Positions 43,681-51,605 of a stretch of 55,216 nucleotides of DNA are shown in pieces. A program made the position numbers and the translations under genes. The DNA lies in NCBI RefSeq assembly GCF_016751895.1, contig NZ_JACVVM010000001.1, positions 1 through 55,216 of the forward strand. Reading direction: 5' to 3'. Numbering within the stretch: position 1 is the stretch's first letter; every line of letters starts with the position of its first letter. The stretch is from Candidatus Sarmatiella mevalonica. Its GTDB lineage: Bacteria > Pseudomonadota > Alphaproteobacteria > Rickettsiales > Rickettsiaceae. The notes below the pieces were generated by a model. The model saw only the letters and a program-made list of their open reading frames with translations, searched no databases and was not told the origin of the DNA.

Positions 43681-44700
43681 ATGTATAGCATATTCGCTCT
43701 ATTGTTGATTGTAGTGAGTCATGAACTAGGCCATTATTTTTTAGCTATTTTGAATAATGTTAAAGTTATAGAATTTTCTATTGGCTTTGGTAAAAAAATA
43801 CTTTATACGAGTTTTGGGAACGGTACACAGTGGCAAATTCGCCTAATACCTCTTGGTGGGTTTGTTAGTTTGCATGGATATCATGGCACAGATATAAACG
43901 ACTCTTCAGCCTTTTGCAATAAATCTTTGATGGCGAGATTTGCAATTGTAGTAGCGGGGCCACTGGCGAATTTCATATTAGCATTCATTCTACTATTTTC
44001 TCATTACTTCCACGATGGGGTGCCCCAGATAGGTAATGTTGTAGATGGGGTGGTACCTAGTTCTTATGCGCAAATGGTAGGCGTGAAAAAGGGCGATACT
44101 TTGCTGAGCGTCAACAATATCCCATTGGATGAAAAAAGCGGAACAACTAAAATAATTAAAAAGGCTATATCATCAAAACTACCTATATTAATGCAGTTTC
44201 GCAGAGCGAATAACAGCTCATACACTCTACAAATAGAACCTGAGGCTTTGGAAGAGAAGCAAATTATCGGAATAGTTTTCAAATATACATCAGGCTCACC
44301 TCATCAATTTTTCAGCAGCATTTCGACTACTGTGCATCATATTGCTACGCAAACACAAGATATAATTCGACAATTATATCGAGCCTTCACAACCCATCAA
44401 TACTCTCAAATCAATGGCATTATTAGCGTGTATACTGCAGCTAGTGATTTAAGTAAAAATAATAATACATTCTGGGGCGCGTTTTTAATGCTTGCTACAA
44501 CACTATCAATCAATCTGGCAATATTCAATTTATTGCCAATTCCACCTTTTGACGGAGGAAAATTATTTTTGATGTCCCTAGAATTACTGTTGCCAAAACA
44601 ATTTATACTGGTTTTAGAAAAAATTATGGGGTGGATAGGTAGCGCTTTAGTACTGTTCTTACTTGTAATTTCTTTATTAAATGATATAAATGCTTTGTAA
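43681..44700 (+). CDS. rseP: Site-2 membrane protease RseP
   Basis: 339 residues. An intramembrane zinc protease of the sigma-E stress pathway and signal-peptide clearance. The HELGH zinc motif is near residue 14, the PDZ domain is in the middle (PQIGNVVDGVVPSSYAQMVGVKKGDTLLSVNN), and NLLPIPPFDGGKLF supplies the third zinc ligand. It directly precedes bamA (62 bp), a common alphaproteobacterial arrangement. No rseA or sigma-E gene is seen here. Confidence 0.95.
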   Translation: MYSIFALLLIVVSHELGHYFLAILNNVKVIEFSIGFGKKILYTSFGNGTQWQIRLIPLGGFVSLHGYHGTDINDSSAFCNKSLMARFAIVVAGPLANFILAFILLFSHYFHDGVPQIGNVVDGVVPSSYAQMVGVKKGDTLLSVNNIPLDEKSGTTKIIKKAISSKLPILMQFRRANNSSYTLQIEPEALEEKQIIGIVFKYTSGSPHQFFSSISTTVHHIATQTQDIIRQLYRAFTTHQYSQINGIISVYTAASDLSKNNNTFWGAFLMLATTLSINLAIFNLLPIPPFDGGKLFLMSLELLLPKQFILVLEKIMGWIGSALVLFLLVISLLNDINAL

Positions 44701-44762
44701 TACTTAATAAAATAGATTAGAATTTACGCATCGAAGCGTAAGTTTATCATTAGCAATAAAAT

Positions 44763-47054
44763 ATGAAGCGTTTATTATTTTTCTTTTTTTCTTTTGTTCT
44801 ATTATTCTCCCAAGTACAGGTACAAGCGCAAGTAATCAAATCGGTAAAAATAGATGGAAATTATAGAATAGAAACATCTACGATTTTAAATTATTTAAAT
44901 CTAGATGTTGGGCAAAATTTAACAGAAACCAAAAAAGACCAAGCTATTAAAGCATTATTTGCTAGTGGTTTTTTTGAAGATGTACAGCTAAATTGCGATA
45001 ACGGTGTTGTGTTAGTGTTGGTAAAAGAAAATCCGCTGATTCATAAAATTATTTTTTCAGGAAATAGTAAAATTAAATCAGACGCATTGGGTAACGAGGT
45101 TTACAGTAAGGCTGGCCAAGCGCTAAATAAAACCAAAATAGCCGCAGACGTGGAAAGAATGGTTGAGTTATATAAGGCATCTGGTAGATTTAACGTAAAA
45201 ATCACCCCGCATATTAAAGCAAGAACTAGTAATGTTGTGGATATTACTTTCAAAATAATAGAGGGGCCCAAAACGCTCGTACGTCATGTTTATTTTGTAG
45301 GTAACGACTGCTACTCCTCCCGTGAGCTACAGGCTGTGATAGTTACTAAAGAGAGTAGATGGTATCGATTCTTTGCAAACGATACATATAGCCCATATAA
45401 GGTGGAGTATGATAAAGAGCTACTCACTGCATTCTATAAGTCAGTTGGTTTTGCAGATGCGCAAGTGCTCTCAGCCACAGCAGAACTATCGCAGGCCAAG
45501 GACTCATTCTCTATCACTTATACTATTTCTGAAGGTATCAAATATTCTTTTGGCAAGGTAGGTCTAACCGATAATATACCAGACTTAAAGGAAGACTTCT
45601 CTAAATATCTCAAGTTTATTAAGACTGGAGATGTTTTTAACATTAATCACGTAAATGCAGTAATAGAAGCGATTAATGCCCGATTAAGCGATATAGGCTA
45701 TGCGCAAGCTAATATTACTCCGCAAATTCAAACAGATCCTAATACTAGGATAGCAAATGTGCACTTCTCTATTGATTTAGGAGCGAAATACTACGTAAAT
45801 CGCATCAATATCATTGGTAATGTTAAAACAAAAGATTCCGTAATTAGAAGTAGATTTAAATTATCAGAAGGCGATATATTTAATAGCTCTATGTTTGCAG
45901 GTGGGGTTTCGAATCTAAAAGCGCTAGATTATTTTGAACTGAATCCTACCGTTACGCAGGCAGAACAAGGGCTGGATAAATATAATATTAATCTAGAAGT
46001 TCAGGAAAAAAGCACCGCTCAAATTGGCGCTGGCGCTGGATATAACACTACTAGTGGCATCTTTGGTAATGTGTATTTCAAAGAAAGAAATTTCTGTGGT
46101 ACTGGTAAAAACCTTAATTTAATGGCTCAGATTGCTAAAAATAGCAAGCTCAGCTTTGTAGGTTCTATTACGGAACCGCGTTTTTTCGATAAAGATTTGG
46201 AGTATACTAGTGCGCTATATATTGGCGTACAGAAGGGCGGCAAAAAGGCAGTGAATGTGAGCGAATCTTATAATCAAAAAACTTTTAGTTTTGATAATAG
46301 TTTGCAATATGATATCACAGACCGCCTATCTCACTCAGTGAACTATCTCATCAAAGATGATAATTTAAAGGCGCCTAGCAGCACCTCCTCACCTTTATTG
46401 CGTGAGCAGATGGGTAATTTTGTCACCTCTGCCATAGGTCAAAAACTACGCTATTTTGCTATGGATAGTAATATTGCTGCACGACGCGGTTATAACGTTG
46501 TGTTCTCTGAGTCATTCGCTGGTCTTGGTGGTAATAATAAATATTTTAAAAATGAATTGGAGTTTAGGGTTATTCAGTATTTTAAAAATAATTCGATATT
46601 TTTAAAAGTTGGCGCATCCGTTGGTAATATTATGGCTGTAGATAATATGCTTAGAATTAATGATCGCTTAAATTTAGGTGGTATTAGTTTGCGTGGCTTT
46701 GCTTATGGCGGCGTGGGTCCTATGGATACTAAAACAAAAACTCACTTGGGTGGACAAAACTATTATGCTGGCTCTGCAGAACTGCAGTTTCCTATAGGCG
46801 CACCTAAAGAATTTAATGTAAAAGGTGTGGTGTTTTGTGATGTAGGAAATGTGTGGGGTATTTCTAAAGCTATACAAAATAAATATGGATATGAGATATC
46901 TGAGGGTAATTATTTTCGCACTTCTGTTGGAGTTGGCATCAACTGGCAAACAAGTTTGATGCCTATTCAGATATACTTTAGCTGGCCAGTACGATATTTG
47001 AAAAAAGAGGATGTAGTGGAAAGATTCTTTATTAATATGGCGACTGATTTTTAA
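44763..47054 (+). CDS. bamA: Outer-membrane assembly factor BamA
   Basis: 763 residues: a signal peptide (LLFFFFSFVLLFSQVQVQAQ), about five POTRA repeats (roughly 24-420), and an Omp85 beta-barrel ending in a terminal aromatic (…FINMATDF). RGF motif in LGGISLRGFAYGGVGP, in the barrel lid loop. It folds outer-membrane proteins. A translation-coupled companion such as lpxD does not follow; instead a degenerate stretch (47055-47249) leads to a convergent gene. Confidence 0.96.
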   Translation: MKRLLFFFFSFVLLFSQVQVQAQVIKSVKIDGNYRIETSTILNYLNLDVGQNLTETKKDQAIKALFASGFFEDVQLNCDNGVVLVLVKENPLIHKIIFSGNSKIKSDALGNEVYSKAGQALNKTKIAADVERMVELYKASGRFNVKITPHIKARTSNVVDITFKIIEGPKTLVRHVYFVGNDCYSSRELQAVIVTKESRWYRFFANDTYSPYKVEYDKELLTAFYKSVGFADAQVLSATAELSQAKDSFSITYTISEGIKYSFGKVGLTDNIPDLKEDFSKYLKFIKTGDVFNINHVNAVIEAINARLSDIGYAQANITPQIQTDPNTRIANVHFSIDLGAKYYVNRINIIGNVKTKDSVIRSRFKLSEGDIFNSSMFAGGVSNLKALDYFELNPTVTQAEQGLDKYNINLEVQEKSTAQIGAGAGYNTTSGIFGNVYFKERNFCGTGKNLNLMAQIAKNSKLSFVGSITEPRFFDKDLEYTSALYIGVQKGGKKAVNVSESYNQKTFSFDNSLQYDITDRLSHSVNYLIKDDNLKAPSSTSSPLLREQMGNFVTSAIGQKLRYFAMDSNIAARRGYNVVFSESFAGLGGNNKYFKNELEFRVIQYFKNNSIFLKVGASVGNIMAVDNMLRINDRLNLGGISLRGFAYGGVGPMDTKTKTHLGGQNYYAGSAELQFPIGAPKEFNVKGVVFCDVGNVWGISKAIQNKYGYEISEGNYFRTSVGVGINWQTSLMPIQIYFSWPVRYLKKEDVVERFFINMATDF

Positions 47055-47104
47055 ATAGCTCGCTCGCTCACTCTACTTTTTGCTTTAATTTGCTATTCCA
47101 TGCA

Positions 47105-47236
47105 TTAAACCTCTTTTTGAAACCACGCAGCAGAGGTTGGGCGAAATGCATGGAGCAGGGAGCAAACAAAGCGCATGATGCGGAAGTTAGCCGACGCAAG
47201 CATTGGAGCCCAACACGGTTAGCGTCAGGAGCTTAT
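47105..47236. repeat. Possible decayed palindromic element
   Basis: TAAACCTCTTTTTGAAACCACGC at 47105 recalls the left end of the palindromic family, but no matching right end is obvious. It fills the gap between bamA and the convergent 991-codon gene. Confidence 0.3.
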
Positions 47237-47249
47237 CGGGGCTGTGTTT

Positions 47250-50225
47250 TTATCGTTTTATCCATCCCAAGCCTCCATTTCCTTCTCTTCTGCCGTTATT
47301 ATCTTCTCTCCACGTCTTTGAACCAGTATTTGCTTGTTGGCGCTTTCTGTCGCTTTCTGTTTTGCTTTCAATTCTTGCCGCCATCTCTTTCACGTTAGGT
47401 CTAGATTGGGACTTATCACGCTCTACGCTCTCTGATATTTTACGCTCATCAGTCTTTTGCCCGCTTGTTTTTGTTTTCTTTGTTAGGTCAACAATGCTCT
47501 TGATCTGCTGCGCCTTCTGTTCATTAGACCTCTTTCCTAACTCTACTTCTGATGGCAACCGCTTCGTCGCTCCGATGCGCAAGTCCCCACGTACTTCATG
47601 TACGCTGCGGCTCTGTGCTTCGTATACTCCTCGCATTTGCTCATCATGAACGAGTTTCGAAAGAGGTCTATTATTCAAATGCTGTACTGTATGAGCGCTC
47701 TTATCCACATTCGTCCATTTCGCACCTCCATTTCCTTCTCCCACACCTGCCTCATCTACTTTCCATCGCTTTCCGCTCTTATGACGCCCTGCTATCGCGG
47801 AGCCGGCGACCTGCGACTGGAGCTGTTGCGTATCTCTTTGATTCCGAATATTCCGCGAATCCTGCTTTGTATGATCCGAGTTTTGTGCAATAGGAGTCTC
47901 GCGTCTATCTGATTGTGTTAGCTGATCTTGTACGTGAATAGAATGCGATTTTTTCGGAGATTTACTTAGCTGCACCTGTTTTTGGACGTTTTGCACCAAT
48001 GCCACGACGTCTTGATTTACTTGCGTACTCTTCAGTGTATCTTTGTTATGTCGCACACCATTCTTATCATTCTGCATCTCATTAACTTTCTTCATTATTT
48101 CATGCTGATTGTTTCTCGCGTATTCATGCATCGACCCGCCAACGAACTTTTCCGTATTTATATTCTGATCTATTTTGTGATTCAGCCCCTGCATAGTATT
48201 ATTTATAGTGTTTGAGATATTCTCATCAACTTTTTGCACAAACTGTTCAGCATTACTATTTATACTATTCACAGCATTATCTATACCTTCTTGTATATTA
48301 TCAATAGCACTTTGCGTTTTAGATTGTATTTGTTTCTCTATTTTTAGTTGTCCTTGACGAACTTGCTCTGTTGCATACTGAATCTTTCGCTCGCCAGTTT
48401 GTACTAACTGCTCCGCTTTATTCTGTATACTATCTAAACTTTTTTCCGCATTATTTTTAATAGTATGAATGGTGCTGATCGCATTACCTATTTGGTCATT
48501 TAAATGCGTTACTTCTTTAAATGCAAGAGACTTTACTTGATCAGTTTGCTTTAAAAACAATAGTTTTATTCGTTGATAAAGTAGCGCAAACATTTCTTTT
48601 ATTTTAGTTATAATACCCTGACTCACCTGTCTCTCTTCCATCGCTTTTAAAGACAAATACTGATAATCTTTGTCATATATATCAGTCTCTGTAATAAGAT
48701 CATCTATATCGTCAGGATTAGTAGTTTCCGTAATATAAGACTTTGTATCATTGTCATCATATCTACTGTTATTCGCATTATCTCTATCACTCTCTGTATA
48801 CAATGAAGAATTGTAAGGTGCAGATTCTCTATATGGCTCGTCAAATCTATCACTTGAACTGACGGGTAACACCTGAGGATTGTTGCTAGCTCCCTGCCCT
48901 GCATTGTCCACCTTTACATCATCTTGGCCAGCTGTGGAGGGTGTTTGATTATTTGTTTGCTTCGTATTGGTAGTATTAGATGAGTTATTATTAATTGCAG
49001 GGATTACAGTATCTGGCTGCACATTAGAATTATTCGGAACCGGAATAGAATTATTAGTATGGGTAATAACATACTGCGATGGATTAACAATCTCCGATAC
49101 ACGTGGTGTTTGCTGCTGCAATCCTTGGTTACTTAGAAAGTTATCATTAGGCGTAGAAGACGTTTGATTATTTGTTTGCTTCGTATTGGTAGTATTAGAT
49201 GCGGTATTAGATAAGTTATTATTAACTTCAGGAGTTGTAATTGTCTGCTGCGGTTCTTGCGGCCACGGCCTGATCGGTTGCTGGGTTTGATTACTTGGAA
49301 TGTTATTATTAATATTCGCACCTGGAGTATTTATACTCGCTCCCGGAATGTCTTTCTGAACAGTCAAAGTATCTTGCTGTGGAACGGAAATATTCTGCTG
49401 AACCCGCTCCTGCGAGCGCGCCAAATCATACTCTCGCACTCGTGCCGTCAATGCCTCATACTGTGTTTTATTTACTGGCACAGTATAGCATTTATTATTT
49501 ACCTCAAAAAACCCAATACCAGTTTTTGGATCAAATTGCAGAGGCGTTGGCGTTACCACAGAAGCTATCTTTCCATTTGAATCAAAGGTGACGCTAAAAT
49601 GCAAAGCGTTATTTCCTTCAATAGGTATCATGGATCCGCCACTTGTATCATATAAAACCAAAGACACGGTTACATCTTTAGCTGTATATTTTGTAAAATC
49701 TACAGTTCTATAGCCTTGCAACTGATATTTACTCCCGCTGGTACTGGTTATAGATATAGATGAATCATAATTATATTTCGTTTCTACAAGTGAGTTATCG
49801 ACACCATCTCCACCTAACTTTCTCTGTATAATCTTAACGCCTTGTTGTTGATTATTGAAATTATTAGTACTGTCTTCCTGCCAAGAAATTTTACCTTTGC
49901 CCTTATCGTCGCCAGCTGCTGCAAAAATAATCTTTTGTACTTTTTGAAAATCATTTAATGCGCCACGAATACTCTGCTCATTGAACGTCTTATGCATTTC
50001 CTCCATTTCTTCCACGCTAAGAAAGTGATGAGAAGATCCACTATACTTTTGTGCTTGGAGAGAGTCAACTCCATGAAAAATACTGCGAACATTGGTTAAA
50101 TGTGCTCGATATGCATTTCTTAGGTTTTCTATATCTACCTTAGCCTGTTGATCATTTACATTCATAGATTGCTCTGAACCCGATGCGAGTCGTATATTAC
50201 CTTGCACTCCAGTGAATTGTGACAT
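47250..50225 (-). CDS. 991-residue low-complexity and coiled-coil protein, unknown, with in-frame repeat insertion
   Basis: No known family is recognised. Residues 1-270 look folded, with beta-rich segments (SSISITSTSGSKYQLQGYRTV...). About 280-530 is Asn/Gln/Ser/Thr/Pro-rich, with two versions of a NTTNTKQTNNQT segment. About 555-750 is long amphipathic helix or coiled coil (repeated SINSNAEQFVQKVDENIS-like units). The C-terminal quarter is basic and polar. A motif W-x(2)-D-x(2)-G-x(2)-EGNGG-x(2)-W occurs twice (about residues 821-840 and at the extreme C-terminus). Residues about 852-900 are encoded by a palindromic element. No signal peptide. A T4SS substrate or structural protein is conceivable but unproven. 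Confidence 0.8.
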   Translation of the reverse strand: MSQFTGVQGNIRLASGSEQSMNVNDQQAKVDIENLRNAYRAHLTNVRSIFHGVDSLQAQKYSGSSHHFLSVEEMEEMHKTFNEQSIRGALNDFQKVQKIIFAAAGDDKGKGKISWQEDSTNNFNNQQQGVKIIQRKLGGDGVDNSLVETKYNYDSSISITSTSGSKYQLQGYRTVDFTKYTAKDVTVSLVLYDTSGGSMIPIEGNNALHFSVTFDSNGKIASVVTPTPLQFDPKTGIGFFEVNNKCYTVPVNKTQYEALTARVREYDLARSQERVQQNISVPQQDTLTVQKDIPGASINTPGANINNNIPSNQTQQPIRPWPQEPQQTITTPEVNNNLSNTASNTTNTKQTNNQTSSTPNDNFLSNQGLQQQTPRVSEIVNPSQYVITHTNNSIPVPNNSNVQPDTVIPAINNNSSNTTNTKQTNNQTPSTAGQDDVKVDNAGQGASNNPQVLPVSSSDRFDEPYRESAPYNSSLYTESDRDNANNSRYDDNDTKSYITETTNPDDIDDLITETDIYDKDYQYLSLKAMEERQVSQGIITKIKEMFALLYQRIKLLFLKQTDQVKSLAFKEVTHLNDQIGNAISTIHTIKNNAEKSLDSIQNKAEQLVQTGERKIQYATEQVRQGQLKIEKQIQSKTQSAIDNIQEGIDNAVNSINSNAEQFVQKVDENISNTINNTMQGLNHKIDQNINTEKFVGGSMHEYARNNQHEIMKKVNEMQNDKNGVRHNKDTLKSTQVNQDVVALVQNVQKQVQLSKSPKKSHSIHVQDQLTQSDRRETPIAQNSDHTKQDSRNIRNQRDTQQLQSQVAGSAIAGRHKSGKRWKVDEAGVGEGNGGAKWTNVDKSAHTVQHLNNRPLSKLVHDEQMRGVYEAQSRSVHEVRGDLRIGATKRLPSEVELGKRSNEQKAQQIKSIVDLTKKTKTSGQKTDERKISESVERDKSQSRPNVKEMAARIESKTESDRKRQQANTGSKTWREDNNGRREGNGGLGWIKR
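47525..47670. repeat. Palindromic element inside a coding gene
   Basis: Main-subfamily copy, 146 bp with TA at both ends, or 144 bp net of one TA duplication (48 codons). It is one base shorter than the 147-bp copies at 6380, 18967 and 54496, the difference lying at 47557-47570. In the host gene it reads RPLSKLVHDEQMRGVYEAQ ... ELGKRSN with no stop. Confidence 0.95.
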
Positions 50226-50319
50226 AAATACCTATCAATAATAAAAAACATAAGAAACTTTTCTACTATTGATTGTAACATAAAGCAACGAGATAATATA
50301 GAGGGGGTAAGTAGAAAAT

Positions 50320-50337
50320 AAAAAAAAAAGGGGGGGG
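50320..50337. repeat. Homopolymer tract A10-G8
   Basis: Ten A followed by eight G (minus strand C8 T10), 95 bp upstream of the 991-codon gene and downstream of tRNA-Gly on the same strand. Such tracts slip during replication. Confidence 0.8.
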
Positions 50338-50379
50338 TAAGGGGTATAAGAAGAGAAGAATATAAGAAGTAGATTATAC

Positions 50380-50454
50380 TGGAGCGGGTGAAGAGATTCG
50401 AACTCTCGACTTCGACCTTGGCAAGGTAGCGCTCTACCCCTGAGCTACACCCGC
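50380..50454 (-). tRNA. tRNA-Gly (GCC)
   Basis: Cloverleaf on the minus strand: acceptor GCGGGTG/CACCCGC, D-arm GCTC-GAGC, anticodon loop TTGCCAA (GCC), T-arm GAGAG-TTCGAAT-CTCTT. The anticodon stem CTACC/GGTCG has one T-C mismatch. Discriminator T and an encoded CCA (50380-50382). Confidence 0.93.
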
Positions 50455-50469
50455 AAACAGAACAAATTC

Positions 50470-50498
50470 ATTTTAATCAAGATTTATACACAAGTCAA
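50470..50498 (-). promoter_or_regulatory. Sigma-70 promoter for tRNA-Gly
   Basis: On the minus strand TTGACT (50498-50493), 17 bp, TAAAAT (50475-50470), 16 bases before the tRNA 5' end. Confidence 0.7.
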
Positions 50499-50539
50499 GA
50501 ATATATTAAAAAAATATCACGCAAATATTCGGTAATAAG

Positions 50540-51490
50540 TTAATTAAGAAACTTATTAAAATAAAATGGCAGAGGAGCGCTTAACTCAATCTCATTACCC
50601 AATAACGATGAAGGGATAGTTAATTCCTTAGCATGTAACAACATATATTTTTCTTCGCGTCCACCATACTTACGATCCCCTACTATAGGACAATCAATAC
50701 TGGCTGCATGTATGCGAATCTGATGATTACGTCCGGTTTTAGGCCGAAACGCTATCAAACTTCCCTGCCAATCTACGCCATTTTCAATACCTCTTAATTT
50801 AGTAATTAATTGATAATGAGTCACGCTATTATTTGCTTGCACCTGCATCTGGCCTTTTGAATCTTTCGAAGCAATATAACTATCTATCACACCCCGATCC
50901 TTTGGGGGATGACCAGACACCACGGCATAGTAAGTTTTCGTAATATCATGCATTTTAAAACCATGTGCAATTTTCTGTGCTGCAGTTAGGTTTTTGGCAA
51001 TCATTAACACTCCACTAGTGTCTTTATCTAACCTATGTACTAAACGCCATAAATCAAAATGCGAATAGTTATTAATGTAATTAATGTAGGCGATAGCATG
51101 GTCAATCGATATTAAAACCTTACTACCACCCTGAGTAGGAATTTTAGTAGGTTTGTTAATTGCAATTAGGTTATCATCTTCATACACACGCCACTGATCT
51201 AGCATCTTATTTGCCAAACCAACAACATTATCGCAAAATCGCACGTTTTGAACTGTGCTTGGCGCTATAATAGAAACTAAAGAGTTTAATCTGTAAATCG
51301 TAATCTCGTCGCCATTTTGTACCCTATAAGCGCTATGAGTTTTGTGAGAATTCACAAGAATATCTCCTTTTCTTATAGCCTTTTCAATATTAGACTGTTG
51401 AATGGACCCATATTCGATTCTAAGGTATTTATCTAACCTTACGGCATAGTTAATTTGTACCGTCAATACGGTGATGTGAGATGTGCGCAT
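50540..51490 (-). CDS. rluC: 23S rRNA pseudouridine synthase, RluC/RluD family
   Basis: 316 residues. An S4-like N-terminal domain (VRLDKYLRIEYGSIQQSNIEKAIRKGDILVN) and the RluA-type catalytic block LWRLVHRLDKDTSGVLMIAKN, with the catalytic Asp in RLDKDTSG. The later GRNHQIRIHAASIDCPIVGDRKYGG block is intact. RluC modifies U955/U2504/U2580. RluD is an alternative, but the lack of a full RluD-type C-terminus favours RluC. Confidence 0.88.
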   Translation of the reverse strand: MRTSHITVLTVQINYAVRLDKYLRIEYGSIQQSNIEKAIRKGDILVNSHKTHSAYRVQNGDEITIYRLNSLVSIIAPSTVQNVRFCDNVVGLANKMLDQWRVYEDDNLIAINKPTKIPTQGGSKVLISIDHAIAYINYINNYSHFDLWRLVHRLDKDTSGVLMIAKNLTAAQKIAHGFKMHDITKTYYAVVSGHPPKDRGVIDSYIASKDSKGQMQVQANNSVTHYQLITKLRGIENGVDWQGSLIAFRPKTGRNHQIRIHAASIDCPIVGDRKYGGREEKYMLLHAKELTIPSSLLGNEIELSAPLPFYFNKFLN

Positions 51491-51605
51491 AGCAGTTTAG
51501 TAAAGTTATTTAGCAGTTTTACTTTCTAGCGTTAAACCTTCTTACAAAATTAATAATTTGGTTATACATTATAAATTTGAATTCAAGTTTAAGCTATAAA
51601 TTTTT

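Noticed and set aside
47701-47709. TTATCCACA, a perfect DnaA-box sequence
   Set aside because: It is single, inside a coding region, without other boxes or an AT-rich unwinding element; not evidence for a replication origin.
47552-47912. Plus-strand open frames of about 105-113 codons
   Set aside because: They lie antisense to the 991-residue gene and partly within the palindromic element; composition and codon use fit a shadow frame.
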